IMG/VR virus record: IMGVR_UViG_3300044627_003499
Span: 21,711-85,710 of that record
From: a virus
DNA length: 64,000 bases
Reading direction: 5' to 3' (one strand)
A program made the position numbers and the translations under genes. This document shows, piece by piece, positions 5,896-15,333 of the stretch; positions within the stretch are counted from its first letter, which is position 1; every line of letters starts with the position of its first letter. The notes under the pieces were generated by a model. The model saw only the letters and a program-made list of their open reading frames with translations. It was not told the origin of the DNA and made no database searches.

Positions 5896-8612
5896 CAGAA
5901 TCCTTTAAACATTGATGTAAATTCACCCAAGATTTGGCTACCTGTCTTTGATTTGTAGCTTGTTTCTTCATCATCCAATCCTAAGTTAAAGATACTTTTT
6001 TCTTTGGTGGTTGTCTCATCTGTTGTATCGGTGTCCTCATCACCAAAGAAACTTTGGATAGTACCAAGGGATGCGAATGGATCACTTAAGTCAAGTCCTT
6101 TTAACTGAAGGGCGCTGCCTGCGCCCGCCTTGGTGAGAAGCTGTTGCTCACTTCGGTCCGTATCGGGGAACAGATCAGTGTAAAACTCATCTTCTGTGCC
6201 CTTGTAACCAGCTTGTTGAAAGACTCTGTACATTTCTGTTTCTGATTTGATCGAGTCCGTTTTGTAGTCTTCGGGTCTTTCAATGTAATCAACACCCAAA
6301 ATTTTTTGAGTGGGCTTTTTACCTTTTTCATTCAGGTATTTGATCTGCTCTCTGATTTGTTGTGCGGAACCCGTACGTAATGTCTCTGCAACTAAGTCTT
6401 TAAATTCACCCAGGTTCCCCTGGAAATCCTTTAGGCCAACTGCATCTAGCGCTTTTTGCCAAGTAGCCTTATCCGTTGGGTCCAGGCCTTGCAACATCTC
6501 GTCGGCAAATTCTTCTGGCGTGATAAATTGACCAAAGATTGATCCTTGTTTTAATGCTTCTTCCTTAAGAGAAGGCAAGATTTTATTGTAAATTTCATCT
6601 TGTACTTTCCCTGCGTTTAATACGTCTTCCGCCGGGTCGTATCCCAATCCTTTTCCTTTTACCTGGAAATGCATTCGCGCAAATTGTTCTTTGTTATTTG
6701 GATCAATACCAAAGCGATATGCCTGGCTTGCCCAATATTCGTCACCGGCTTTTGCCTTTTCCCAATCATCTGCTACTACCTGGGACTGTTGAGAGTAAGC
6801 ATCAGTCCTAGCCTTGTCTCCAGTGGGATTGAAATAAAAGTCGGCGTTAAAGTAACGGTCGGGAGTATTTTGAACTTGAGCTAAAAACTGATCGGCACGC
6901 AAGTTGGCAACCTGACTAACAGCGTTCAGCATGTCCTGCGTTTGGAACGGGTTTTGCTCTTGTTGCCGAACATCAAGGTACTCCGTGAATTCACTGATTG
7001 AACGAGAGGTGTTAAAACGTGGGATCAAGTACTTGTCCATGAAATCCCTTGCAAACTGCGCTTCAACTTTGATGGTGTCTTTTGCTGCCTCGGTGCTGTA
7101 ACCAAGTTCAACTTCTTGTTCGTACTTCTTCTTTAGCTCCGTATCAAACCATTGTTGCCAGTTGTAGGTGGTGCTGTTGTTGACACCTGTTATGTTTTGA
7201 AGGCTTTTCTCCAGGGAATCCTGGGACGCCTTGCCGGATGTAAAAGAAAGAATGCCACCAACCCCAGAATCACCAAGGATGCTGTTACTGAGTTCTTTGT
7301 TGATGTCCATGATTTCTCCAAAGCCGGAGAAACCTTGCATAAGGCCAAGCATTTGTTCTTTTCCCTTGGCCTTCTTCATTTGCTCAATAGTGTCCTTTAA
7401 CACATTTTGAGTTAACGCACCAAATTTCTTTGCGTCTACTGTTGCCTTTTCACCAACGGCTTGGTTTACTGCATCTTCTAATTCCGTGACGCCATACCCA
7501 GCATTTAAGTTGTAAGCAAAACTTACTTGTTTGTCTTCTGGTCGTTGGGACAAACGGAACAGTGCGGCGAATTCATCAGGTTTCTCTGGGTTTAAGAACT
7601 TCTCTTTGCCCAGTGTTTTCCAGTATTGATCACCTGCTTTTGCTTTATCCCATTCAGCAGAAACCTCAGGTACTGCCAAGAGGCGTTCAGTTTGTGTGTC
7701 AGTATTAAGGCCTAGCTGGAGACTACGGGCAGCCTGAATGTCGGCATCGGTTGGCTTGCGTTCCAGGTATTGGTTTGCTGCTGTTGTTTGTTCTGCGGCA
7801 TTACCTCGCTTCCCAGCTGCTTTCCCTTGGGATGTGTAGTGTTGAAGGTAATAAGAGTTTTCAGAATATCTTTGGGTAATGTCAATATCATCATTAGCAA
7901 CGGCAGCTTTCCACTTTTGTTCTACATCTGGATTGATCGATTTGTAGTACTTTGGATCAAAGTCGCCGTACTGCGGTTTTGCCCCCAGGTTTGCATTCCA
8001 GGTTTGCAACTTTTCAGTTGAATAAAAAGCTTTGAAGTAATCCTCTAATTGCGATTTGGTTACATCACTAATACCCTGGAGCTTTCTAATCTGCTCCCTT
8101 TGTGTAACATAGTCTCCCCCTTGAGTTGAATTAGCGGTTGCAAGGACGGTGTTGTAAGCGTTGTTTTTGTTTGTGTTCTCAGTGTTTAAGGTTGTATTCT
8201 CTTGGTTTCTTTGGGTGTTTAAGTTGTTTGTTTGTTCATTATTTCTGTAAGTCGTTGCTGTACTTGCAGCTTTATCGCGCAATGCTTGAGTTGCTGACAA
8301 ATAAGTAAGACTGTCTAGTCCTCCAAACCTTGAGTTAATTGCTTGTCTAACGCTTTCATCACTAACGTTGTCCCTTGGTACCGACCCTGCGCTAATCCAA
8401 CCTGCCCCTGGCGACGAAGATTGCGCTGCTGTGTCGGCTACGACGGTAGAGTAATAAATTTGTCCCTTAACTGGACGGGGCACAGTTATTGTTTTTACCC
8501 AAAGATTTACCGTGCCCGAGTTCTCTAGGTTAGTTGGAAAATTAGTTTGGTAGTCTGTTTTTTCCTGTGCCAGATTCCACTTTTTATTTGTTGGATCGTA
8601 AGTTAATGCCAT
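5895..8612 (-). CDS. Large virion protein with internal repeats, 905 aa
   Basis: I do not recognise a family. The N-terminus (MALTYDPTNKKWNLAQEK) is followed by a coiled, N, Q and T-rich segment near residues 115-165. Two related modules are visible: AEWDKAKAGDQYWKTLG near residue 330 and DDWEKAKAGDEYWASQAYRF near 625. Each is followed by NPEKPDEFAALF or DPNNKEQFARMHF. The size, position next to lysis and tail genes, and lack of hydrophobic stretches suggest an internal virion or tail-tube protein. It starts at the stop of the HNH gene. Confidence 0.65.
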   Translation of the reverse strand: MALTYDPTNKKWNLAQEKTDYQTNFPTNLENSGTVNLWVKTITVPRPVKGQIYYSTVVADTAAQSSSPGAGWISAGSVPRDNVSDESVRQAINSRFGGLDSLTYLSATQALRDKAASTATTYRNNEQTNNLNTQRNQENTTLNTENTNKNNAYNTVLATANSTQGGDYVTQREQIRKLQGISDVTKSQLEDYFKAFYSTEKLQTWNANLGAKPQYGDFDPKYYKSINPDVEQKWKAAVANDDIDITQRYSENSYYLQHYTSQGKAAGKRGNAAEQTTAANQYLERKPTDADIQAARSLQLGLNTDTQTERLLAVPEVSAEWDKAKAGDQYWKTLGKEKFLNPEKPDEFAALFRLSQRPEDKQVSFAYNLNAGYGVTELEDAVNQAVGEKATVDAKKFGALTQNVLKDTIEQMKKAKGKEQMLGLMQGFSGFGEIMDINKELSNSILGDSGVGGILSFTSGKASQDSLEKSLQNITGVNNSTTYNWQQWFDTELKKKYEQEVELGYSTEAAKDTIKVEAQFARDFMDKYLIPRFNTSRSISEFTEYLDVRQQEQNPFQTQDMLNAVSQVANLRADQFLAQVQNTPDRYFNADFYFNPTGDKARTDAYSQQSQVVADDWEKAKAGDEYWASQAYRFGIDPNNKEQFARMHFQVKGKGLGYDPAEDVLNAGKVQDEIYNKILPSLKEEALKQGSIFGQFITPEEFADEMLQGLDPTDKATWQKALDAVGLKDFQGNLGEFKDLVAETLRTGSAQQIREQIKYLNEKGKKPTQKILGVDYIERPEDYKTDSIKSETEMYRVFQQAGYKGTEDEFYTDLFPDTDRSEQQLLTKAGAGSALQLKGLDLSDPFASLGTIQSFFGDEDTDTTDETTTKEKSIFNLGLDDEETSYKSKTGSQILGEFTSMFKGF

Positions 8613-8983
8613 TATCCAGCAGCAAATGTATCTGGTACCGTCTCAATATTATAAGTAAACAGGTCGATAATTTCTTGGTGTATCCAGGCCTCAATCCTGT
8701 TCATCCTTACTTCGGTGTAGTACGTCTGCTGTGGATACCATTCTTCCATTTTTGAACTGGCTTTGTTTGCATTACATCTTTTGCAGCAAGGCAGAAGGTT
8801 GTTCCGATTACTGGAACCAGAACGAAACCTTGGGACAATGTGATCCAAGGATGTAGCTTGGTCCTCGCAATAACCACACTTGTGATCCCACGCATCGTAT
8901 ATGGATTGACGGTAACGTTTCTTGGCCAATTTAGGAGTTAATTCAAGGAGAAGGGAAAGGGGTTCCTGCTCACAGTTGAACAT
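8612..8983 (-). CDS. HNH endonuclease (CxxC zinc type)
   Basis: The 123-residue protein carries HKCGYCED, then SLDHIVPRFRSGSSNRNNLL, then CCKRCNANKAS, the classical McrA-like HNH fold with two zinc knuckles and the catalytic His in LDH. It is unlike the two other HNH genes of this window in sequence. It lies directly upstream of the 905-residue gene, sharing its last base with the start codon. It is probably a free-standing homing nuclease, although a packaging-associated HNH is a less likely alternative. Confidence 0.85.
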   Translation of the reverse strand: MFNCEQEPLSLLLELTPKLAKKRYRQSIYDAWDHKCGYCEDQATSLDHIVPRFRSGSSNRNNLLPCCKRCNANKASSKMEEWYPQQTYYTEVRMNRIEAWIHQEIIDLFTYNIETVPDTFAAG

Positions 8984-9118
8984 ACTCTTTTATTGCCGTT
9001 ACCTTATTCTAATTTCAGGACATATAGACCACTGTAAACAAAGAGATGAAATCTTACTTAAATCCATTGACAACCTGCTTGAGTCCCATAACGTACAGGG
9101 GCACGCACATGCCTTTTT

Positions 9119-9337
9119 ATGGCTAAGCATCCAGGTTGGGTCACGGTCCAACAAGCCGAAGAACTTCTCGGCATTGATAAAAAGACTCTCTTCAAGTACC
9201 GCGACGACGGCACACTGAAGCTTGGCCCCCACTACGCTGCCTTTTCTGATACACGTTCACGCGACACCTATCGTTGGAACGTAGCAACAGTACGTAAGCA
9301 TCTGAAAAAAATTGAAATGCAAACAGCTGCTGCCTGA
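9119..9337 (+). CDS. Small HTH (excisionase/MerR-like) protein, 72 aa
   Basis: Residues 6-45 (GWVTVQQAEELLGIDKKTLF followed by KYRDDGTLKLGPHYA) form a winged helix-turn-helix. It is an isolated plus-strand gene within the late minus-strand block, ends before a strong terminator, and has a TTGACA at 9067 about 50 nt upstream. No good Shine-Dalgarno is seen. A regulator that acts on flanking genes or on mobility of the HNH neighbour is possible. Confidence 0.7.
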   Translation: MAKHPGWVTVQQAEELLGIDKKTLFKYRDDGTLKLGPHYAAFSDTRSRDTYRWNVATVRKHLKKIEMQTAAA

Positions 9338-9360
9338 AGTTAGACAAACACTGATCAAGT

Positions 9361-9385
9361 GCCCCGTCTTGTACGGGGCTTTTTT
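9361..9385 (+). terminator. Rho-independent terminator
   Basis: GCCCCGT and ACGGGGC pair around CTTGT and are followed by six T residues on the plus strand. It ends the transcript of the small HTH gene before it runs antisense into the late genes. Confidence 0.9.
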
Positions 9386-9387
9386 GT

Positions 9388-9618
9388 CTACTCTTCTGGT
9401 GGAATGCCGTTTACATAACCAGACCAAGCAAGTCCCACGGCTTCAATGGTTGATAGCTCGCCAGATGCAAAAGGTAGGTGAACAACATCCCCGGCGTGAT
9501 AGATAGTAGGTCGTCCGCTTATTTGGAATTCACTAAAACCATACTTGCGAACATCATCTTGTTCTTGCGAGTAAATAAAGTTTGTATCTACGATGTCCCC
9601 AAAGTTTGGTGTCGTCAT
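9388..9618 (-). CDS. Small virion protein, 76 aa
   Basis: The protein is soluble, with MTTPNFGDIVDTNFIYSQEQ at the start and GRPTIYHAGDVVHLPFASGE in the middle. Its start overlaps the stop of the 520-residue gene by 4 nt. It may be a head-tail or tail accessory protein, judged from position only. Confidence 0.6.
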   Translation of the reverse strand: MTTPNFGDIVDTNFIYSQEQDDVRKYGFSEFQISGRPTIYHAGDVVHLPFASGELSTIEAVGLAWSGYVNGIPPEE

Positions 9619-11177
9619 GATGAAGAAGGATTTTGACCTAAAGATGGTTTATAAGCGGTGCCATCTTTGTCATACATTGTAAAACCTCTCATCATCACAA
9701 AGTTGGCGGGAATATTGAACAGCTTTTGCATCATTGGCATCATCATTGGCGATTGACAGTTGTATGGGGGCACATCCATCATTGACAAAGATCTTCTTGA
9801 TAAATTTGCTGCAGTCAACTCCTGTTGATCATTTTCATTTTCGTCGACTAGCTTTTGCTCCCAAGCAACCATGCTTCCTTCTTCCACGGGGAAATCAGAT
9901 GGCTCTGGTGGGAAATTGCCTTCCGCAAACTTCATGGCATAAATGTGTTTACAATAACGCATCTCATCCAGTAAAGGAGTCCAGAAATCTGTGATGGATG
10001 TGATTTGTCCATTTGTTGCAGTGTAATCCTTATAGGAGGGCATACCTTCTGCCCTGGAACCAGGTATAGAGGGGTCCGCTGTACTTCTTAAGTAGGTGGC
10101 GCCAAACTCACGAAACACTCCAGCGAAATCCCTGGTGGCATCTGGATCTACCGTTGAAATTGTATTTACTTCAGGGGGAACCGTGTATTGAGATGTGGGC
10201 GCAATAATATCCATCTTGCGATCAACCGTTGCACTTGTCATTGCATTGTTATTTAGTTTTCCGTTTAATTTTGTTTTTTCATATCGCCCAGGCTTGATAG
10301 AGGCAATGCTTGTTCTTGGGAATATTCTTTTTGTTCCTTCGCTAAGGGTAGTCATAAATGCATAATCTCGATGCGTAAAATCTTGGCAAGAGCAACAGTA
10401 TCTTGCGCCGGTTATAAGGTATCTATTGGGAGTGGGACCCTTGGTTGCGGGTGTAACCAGTGTTGCGTCTGGTGTCGCTTCAACAGAACCCGACTTACGA
10501 AGCTTTAAGATTCCAGTGAATGGATATGTTTCTACAATTACTGCTTGAATGTAGCCGTATCGCTTTTGCGTTGTTGGATTGATTGTTTCCCTTGTAATAG
10601 GCGGCGCCCCAACAGTAATAACACGGTCCTCCAGGATCTCACCATTGATTGCCCTAAGGCCATTAGGAACGCCAGGAAGGGCTACGTAAAACGGTGGGGG
10701 TAGTGGATTGCTGGTACTCCAGTTTCCAGCTAGCTTAACGTACCAGTACGCGGCATCTTCCGTCACCATTTCAATGTAAAGCCTGGTGCCTGTCGTTTTA
10801 TCAACCAAGTTGTCACACCGTAAAGAGCCCGCCAATCTGGCACCGGCCCAGTGCATGCCAAACTCTTTGTTTGTAGTAGGAAACCCAACAAAGGTTCCAG
10901 GGATAGTCGGTTGTACTGCCGCAACAGAAGCAGGTGTTCCCGCTGGTACCGGAATTACATAGCTAAATGGATATTCATAGGAGTTGTCATAAAAAGAAGC
11001 AGTTGCAATTTCATATCCCCTGCGCCAACGAGACCACGCTGACTCTCTGTTTATAGCGCTTAAAGAGTTTGGAACAGAACCGGAAGAGAATTCAGTTGTA
11101 ATAGGTTTTAAACGAAAAGGATCCTTGTCATAAGACTTGACAAAAGACCCAAATTTGTCCCCACCTTTCGGGGCCAT
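9615..11177 (-). CDS. Virion structural protein, 520 aa
   Basis: I do not recognise a family. The sequence is rich in beta-forming residues, and a cysteine cluster (RYCCSCQDFTHRDYA near residue 255) could bind metal. The C-terminus is methionine-rich (YNCQSPMMMPMMQKLFN). A position two genes from a capsid-like protein and 4-nt coupling to the small downstream gene support a structural role such as a tail-tube, sheath or baseplate component. Confidence 0.6.
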   Translation of the reverse strand: MAPKGGDKFGSFVKSYDKDPFRLKPITTEFSSGSVPNSLSAINRESAWSRWRRGYEIATASFYDNSYEYPFSYVIPVPAGTPASVAAVQPTIPGTFVGFPTTNKEFGMHWAGARLAGSLRCDNLVDKTTGTRLYIEMVTEDAAYWYVKLAGNWSTSNPLPPPFYVALPGVPNGLRAINGEILEDRVITVGAPPITRETINPTTQKRYGYIQAVIVETYPFTGILKLRKSGSVEATPDATLVTPATKGPTPNRYLITGARYCCSCQDFTHRDYAFMTTLSEGTKRIFPRTSIASIKPGRYEKTKLNGKLNNNAMTSATVDRKMDIIAPTSQYTVPPEVNTISTVDPDATRDFAGVFREFGATYLRSTADPSIPGSRAEGMPSYKDYTATNGQITSITDFWTPLLDEMRYCKHIYAMKFAEGNFPPEPSDFPVEEGSMVAWEQKLVDENENDQQELTAANLSRRSLSMMDVPPYNCQSPMMMPMMQKLFNIPANFVMMRGFTMYDKDGTAYKPSLGQNPSSS

Positions 11178-11180
11178 GGC

Positions 11181-11966
11181 TTAGAAGAAACCGCCTTGCG
11201 CAGCAACGTGTACACCTGGGATGTAACCAGAACTATTGGGACCATCAGGGAACACGCCAACGTAAACACGGTCGCCACGCTCAAGGTAAATTCCTTTGTT
11301 ACGTAGTGGAGCTGTAGTACCAAGGCCGTTGGTATTACCTGCGCTCACACTGGGAACTGCCAGTTGCGGCATCACATCCGAACAATCAACCACACCGCTG
11401 TTTGCGGGGATTGTTTTGGCGAATAACACTTTGTAGTCACCAGAGCCAGGGATTGGTGTGGTTGTGCCACGTGTCTGGTAAAAGACAAAGGTAGCAGCGG
11501 GTTGATTCCCGTATGCAATACCGTTGTACAAGAAACCAGACGTAGTGCCGCCCGAATAATTCAATGCACTATTGACGCCTGTCAGTGTGCCAGAACCGGT
11601 GTATGTGTAATAGCCGTAACCACTGTATGGTGCGCCAGCACCAGTGAGGGAACCTGTGGCGGATACAAAAACAATCTGTCCGCTAACCAGGGAGACTGGT
11701 GTTCCTGACGTTGTGGAATTTACTGTATAGTCGGGGCCGCGATAAAAATCGTTACGTGTGATCGTGATGGAATCAATGACACCGCCACTGTTATTGTCTT
11801 CGCTCAGTGACGCATCCATGTCCACCAGAATGGAGGGCGCTTGGCCACCTTGTACAAACAAAGTATTACTTGCTGCACTACCAACGGTTTGCGTTGTAAC
11901 ACGCACCGAATCAAATAAGGGCCTATCAACCAACAGTGGCTGCTTGTTTGTAGATGTCGAGCTCAA
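11181..11966 (-). CDS. Virion structural protein, possibly minor tail or decoration protein, 261 aa
   Basis: The protein is rich in G, T, S and V (SGTPVSLVSGQIVFVSATG), with features of a beta-sandwich surface protein. Its composition resembles that of the 269-residue protein next to the capsid gene. It ends 4 nt before the 520-residue gene, so they are co-transcribed. Confidence 0.6.
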   Translation of the reverse strand: MSSTSTNKQPLLVDRPLFDSVRVTTQTVGSAASNTLFVQGGQAPSILVDMDASLSEDNNSGGVIDSITITRNDFYRGPDYTVNSTTSGTPVSLVSGQIVFVSATGSLTGAGAPYSGYGYYTYTGSGTLTGVNSALNYSGGTTSGFLYNGIAYGNQPAATFVFYQTRGTTTPIPGSGDYKVLFAKTIPANSGVVDCSDVMPQLAVPSVSAGNTNGLGTTAPLRNKGIYLERGDRVYVGVFPDGPNSSGYIPGVHVAAQGGFF

Positions 11967-11998
11967 TTTCCCAATGCCGCTTTTTGTTAATTATAACG

Positions 11999-12265
11999 TC
12001 AACCACCCATGCCTGACATCGCCATAAAGGCTTGGAAATTTGCAGGTAATTTCATCTTAGATTCAACCAGGGCATTGGGATTGTTTTGCAATGCAAGGAA
12101 ACGACCGAACAGATTACCGTCTTCCGCTGGTTGAAATTTAAATTTCTTAGCGGCTAGGTAATCTGTTTCGGCTTGTGGCTCTGAGAGGAAGCTATCGCCA
12201 ATCCCAACTTTCAAGGCTTCGCTTGGAAGGTAATCATAGTCAGAGTATTTGTAAAAACGAGACAT
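11999..12265 (-). CDS. Unknown small protein, 88 aa
   Basis: The protein begins MSRFYKYSDYDYLPSEALKV and ends in an alpha-helical M and A-rich tail (FQAFMAMSGMGG). It lies 5 nt downstream of the transglycosylase gene. The role is unknown, but it could be a tail chaperone or internal protein. Confidence 0.6.
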   Translation of the reverse strand: MSRFYKYSDYDYLPSEALKVGIGDSFLSEPQAETDYLAAKKFKFQPAEDGNLFGRFLALQNNPNALVESKMKLPANFQAFMAMSGMGG

Positions 12266-12270
12266 TGTGA

Positions 12271-12933
12271 TTACTGAAGAAAGCCAAAGGGATTAAGCAG
12301 TCCCGACAAATCTGGAAGCAGTGATTTGAGCACTGTTTCTTTCATCGCGTCAGCGATAGAGTTCCTTTTGTTTAACTCTGGTTTTGCCGCTCCCTGTAAA
12401 GCAGAAGACAAAATTTCTTCTACAGAACGTTGGCCGCTAGCCATTTGTTGCGGAGCGGCAACAGGCGCAGGTTGAGTCAGTGGATCTCCCAGGGTTGTTT
12501 GTGCAGCCTTATAGAGGGAACCTCCAGATTTGAATTTAGGGATCGAGGAGGCAACGGAAGTGCCAAACGAATCTTTTGCTGTCAAAGAAACATTTGGATT
12601 GCCGCCAAGAATCGTGGCATACGCACGATCAATACCCATTTTTCCAGGCTGAAAACCACGGTCCCGTAAAAACCGCTCAACTGCAGGCATTTGTTCTGCA
12701 ATTGTGTAGTTACCAAGCTTGGATTTATCTAGGTACTTTGCGCGTTCCGGGCCGCCAAACTGAATTAGTCCGTAGTAATTACCACCGGCACCACCGTAAA
12801 CATTCGGGCGGAATCCAGACTCTTGGTGAATGAGCGCACCAAACTCGTACGGATCCAAGCCAAGCCGTTTTGCCGAAGAGAATACAGCTTGCCTGTCTTC
12901 TGGTTTTAGTGTTCCAACGCGTACTGGTGCCAT
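12271..12933 (-). CDS. Virion-associated lytic transglycosylase-like protein
   Basis: Residues about 10-75 carry the lysozyme-like/SLT signature: LDPYEFGALIHQESGFRPNV with the catalytic Glu in HQESGF, then GGNYYGLIQFGGPERAKYL. The rest is low complexity with a hydrophobic C-terminus (LLPDLSGLLNPFGFLQ), shared in style with the M23 protein whose C-terminus also has NPIGFLDS. It would open peptidoglycan locally during DNA entry. It is not the main endolysin, which lies at 4.8 kb. Confidence 0.75.
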   Translation of the reverse strand: MAPVRVGTLKPEDRQAVFSSAKRLGLDPYEFGALIHQESGFRPNVYGGAGGNYYGLIQFGGPERAKYLDKSKLGNYTIAEQMPAVERFLRDRGFQPGKMGIDRAYATILGGNPNVSLTAKDSFGTSVASSIPKFKSGGSLYKAAQTTLGDPLTQPAPVAAPQQMASGQRSVEEILSSALQGAAKPELNKRNSIADAMKETVLKSLLPDLSGLLNPFGFLQ

Positions 12934-13149
12934 GGCTTTAGGTTTTTCAATCTCCTACCCAATTTGAACTTGCTCTGAGACCAGGGATAAATACTGTTTG
13001 AAGAACCAGTGTTGATGCCAGGTAGGTCAGGGTTCGTTTAACAAATTTTGGGCAGAGAATCATGGGTTTAAAGCAACTACACTGGCCCCCGTGAATCAAA
13101 AGATTCGTGTCCAGTCGGCTGGGCTTACATGCTTTGCAATGCCAGGGTA
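12934..13149. other. Intergenic gap with a hairpin and a doubtful 38-codon frame
   Basis: No convincing gene is present. A stem-loop at 13081-13115 pairs ACTGG with CCAGT and, inside, GAATC with GATTC around AAAA, but no T-run follows on either strand. A 38-codon minus-strand frame (12947-13063) lacks a Shine-Dalgarno and is probably noise. The gap most likely holds the leader of the transglycosylase gene. Confidence 0.5.
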
Positions 13150-14037
13150 TTACTTTTGTGTAGTGAAAATGGAGTCCTTGAACATTTCCAGGAGCCTTTG
13201 GGCCTCTGGCCCCTTAGGGTCAAACTTATCAACAGCGGACCCCATTGGTTGGATACCTGTTGCGCCTGCGTATGAGGCAGTGGGCATTTCTGAGGGGAAG
13301 CCTAGGGGGGCGCTCTGAAGTGTGGGGCCCTGACTGAAACCAGCATAAGGGGCTGCAGAGGCACCAGCGAAGGCATTCCTCGGCACAGTGGAAAGACCTA
13401 ATCCTTGGGCCACCTTGCCAGCATCATAAGAAGCAGGAGAAATAGGGGGCGTAGTTCCAAGGGGGGAGCTGGTGTCAAACGGTAAGTTCAACGGTGAACC
13501 CATCTGACCCGCACCAAGGGTACGTTGGATGACATCGTATCCTGACTGGCCAGGCTTGACTTTAGCTGCAAGTTTTGGATTGGCCTTAGCCCACATCTGC
13601 ATACCCATATCTTCTGCAGATTGTTCGGCAGCAGAACCGGGACCAAATTTAGCAGCTTCTTTGGTTGCAGCTTGATAACGCTGAAGCTCAGGGTCTTGAG
13701 CGGTTAGCTGGGCAACACGAGAAACTTCCTGTCGATAAGCACGTTCTGCTGCGGGAGAAAAAGTCCCCTGCGGAGCGCCAGTAGATGTTGAATAACCTGC
13801 GTTACCACCACTGCCACCACGATTTCCTAATCGTAACTCAGCATCACGATAAGACTCGCCAAATTTATCTTTAGGTGGAATACTGCCAACACGAGTAGTG
13901 CGTCGTGCCGCATCAGCAGTCAAACCAGCTCCGAGAAGAGAACCTAAGCCTGCTGCAAAACGTCCGACTTGAGCTACACCGCCAAGGGCGCGTGCACCTG
14001 CCAAGGCTGGTCCAAGTAATTGAATCATTAGCGCCAA
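13150..14037 (-). CDS. Probable internal virion protein, 295 aa
   Basis: The N-terminus is hydrophobic and glycine/alanine-rich (LLGPALAGARALGGVAQVG), like a glycine-zipper membrane segment. The remainder is A, P and G-rich and polar. Several proteins from 25 to 34 kb have the same style, which suits DNA-ejection proteins that insert in the host envelope. The start overlaps the end of the upstream gene by 10 nt. Confidence 0.55.
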   Translation of the reverse strand: MALMIQLLGPALAGARALGGVAQVGRFAAGLGSLLGAGLTADAARRTTRVGSIPPKDKFGESYRDAELRLGNRGGSGGNAGYSTSTGAPQGTFSPAAERAYRQEVSRVAQLTAQDPELQRYQAATKEAAKFGPGSAAEQSAEDMGMQMWAKANPKLAAKVKPGQSGYDVIQRTLGAGQMGSPLNLPFDTSSPLGTTPPISPASYDAGKVAQGLGLSTVPRNAFAGASAAPYAGFSQGPTLQSAPLGFPSEMPTASYAGATGIQPMGSAVDKFDPKGPEAQRLLEMFKDSIFTTQK

Positions 14038-14489
14038 ACCTCATGTAAATAAATACGGGAACCAACTGCGGTGTCGGCAGGTCCAGGTAATGCCTGGATG
14101 AATTCAGCACCAGAGCGTTCGTAACGGTATCTGGCCTGGAACGGATCCTTGTAGTTTGGAACGTAAAGGATGCCGGCTAAACGGTTTGTTTCGTAGAGAT
14201 AAATCTCATCCCAAACCTTTAAGGCTTCTTTGGCATTGCTGGATCTAATGGTACGATCAACGTCACCAGCAATGCTTTCAAGGCGCGTGGAAGGAGAAGT
14301 AGCAACTTCAGTTTTCTTTTCAGCTGTGTCACAACGGCCCAACTGAATAGCGATCTTGTCGTAGAAATACGAATCCGGCACGGTATTCATTGCTTCTTCC
14401 AGGCGGGCGTAATCGCCAGCCGGAACAGAAACAGTAAAGTAACCGAGGTGGTAACGAACTCTACTTTTGTCGTAGTCGCTTAACTGCAC
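14028..14489 (-). CDS. Unknown protein, 153 aa
   Basis: The sequence (SDYDKSRVRYHLGYFTVSVP at the N-terminus; ALPGPADTAVGSRIYLHEVW at the end) resembles small head-tail connector or completion proteins in length and position. I do not recognise a specific family. It is coupled to the following gene by overlap. Confidence 0.55.
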   Translation of the reverse strand: MQLSDYDKSRVRYHLGYFTVSVPAGDYARLEEAMNTVPDSYFYDKIAIQLGRCDTAEKKTEVATSPSTRLESIAGDVDRTIRSSNAKEALKVWDEIYLYETNRLAGILYVPNYKDPFQARYRYERSGAEFIQALPGPADTAVGSRIYLHEVWR

Positions 14490-14528
14490 TTCTACGTGTC
14501 GTTGTCTTTCAATTATAAAAGCAAGTAA

Positions 14529-15266
14529 TCAACCAAACAGGCCATTAAGGTAATCTGATGTGGCGCTGGATTGACCCATAAGTAACGGATCGTTTGTTCT
14601 GTAAGAATCCAGGAATCCGATGGGGTTGAGTGCTTGTGAAATTAAACCTCCAACCAACTGTTCTTTGAGTGTGTCTTGTATTGTTTTCTTGGGTTTTTCT
14701 GGTTCTTTACCCTGCAACTGAGCACCGTACATAAATGCTTTAATGATGTCTTCAGCGCGAGAATCGGTGCCCCCTTGTGGTTGAGTCGGTGCTGCAGTTG
14801 GTGCAGTTGATGCAATAGCCCCGGCTTTGCCAAGGGATTTCATGTGTCCAAAACCAAGTTCGTATTTGTTATCCCCTGTGGTAAATGCTGCCAGATTGCC
14901 GTAACCACCTTGATTAGCAAGGGGCTTGTATGTACCAGAGCCTTCGAAATAAACCGGAGTTCCTTCTGGAAGAGCCCAATCTTCCCCCCGGTGAAACGAA
15001 CTAGCTCCCTTGGTTGGGGCACTACGCGGACCATACTTGGAAGTCAAGCTGATCCCAGCTTGTGGATTGAAATCGTATTTGCCTTCTTTGTTTTTAATCA
15101 GTGCTGGTACTCTTTGCTCGCCAACGCGAACGCCAGCTAAAGCAGAACGAATAGTAGAAGGGTCAATATACTGTCCAGTCGAAAGATCTTTCACATAAAC
15201 ATGCTTATGTGGGCCGGTTGACACCCCGGTAGAACCCACCTGTCCTAAGTATGTTATGCCTGCCAT
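14529..15266 (-). CDS. M23-type peptidase, virion-associated
   Basis: Residues about 75-145 match the M23/LytM core: SLTSKYGPRSAPTKGASSFH, then HRGEDWA (HxxxD zinc ligands), GTPVYFEGSGT, GGYGNLAAF and ELGFGHM. The second HxH motif is reduced to FGH, so catalysis is uncertain. The N-terminus (THLGQ-style VGSTGVSTGPHKHVYVKD) also looks like part of an M23 fold and may be a degenerate second copy. It would act on peptidoglycan crosslinks during infection. An upstream terminator isolates it from the gene before. Confidence 0.75.
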   Translation of the reverse strand: MAGITYLGQVGSTGVSTGPHKHVYVKDLSTGQYIDPSTIRSALAGVRVGEQRVPALIKNKEGKYDFNPQAGISLTSKYGPRSAPTKGASSFHRGEDWALPEGTPVYFEGSGTYKPLANQGGYGNLAAFTTGDNKYELGFGHMKSLGKAGAIASTAPTAAPTQPQGGTDSRAEDIIKAFMYGAQLQGKEPEKPKKTIQDTLKEQLVGGLISQALNPIGFLDSYRTNDPLLMGQSSATSDYLNGLFG

Positions 15267-15294
15267 GGTATCGTTTTATTCTTCATTGTAAGAT

Positions 15295-15320
15295 TAAAAA
15301 ACCCCTGGTTTCCCAGGGGC
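15295..15320 (-). terminator. Rho-independent terminator on the minus strand
   Basis: CCCCTGG pairs with CCAGGGG and is followed on the minus strand by a T-run. It lies 14 nt beyond the displaced stop codon of the HhH gene, so it was probably the original terminator of that gene before the HNH gene arrived. Confidence 0.85.
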
Positions 15321-15333
15321 TTGGTGGAGATGG

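Noticed and set aside
8612-8983. End-duplication footprint at the third HNH gene
   Set aside because: No displaced copy of a neighbouring gene end or start was found on either side.
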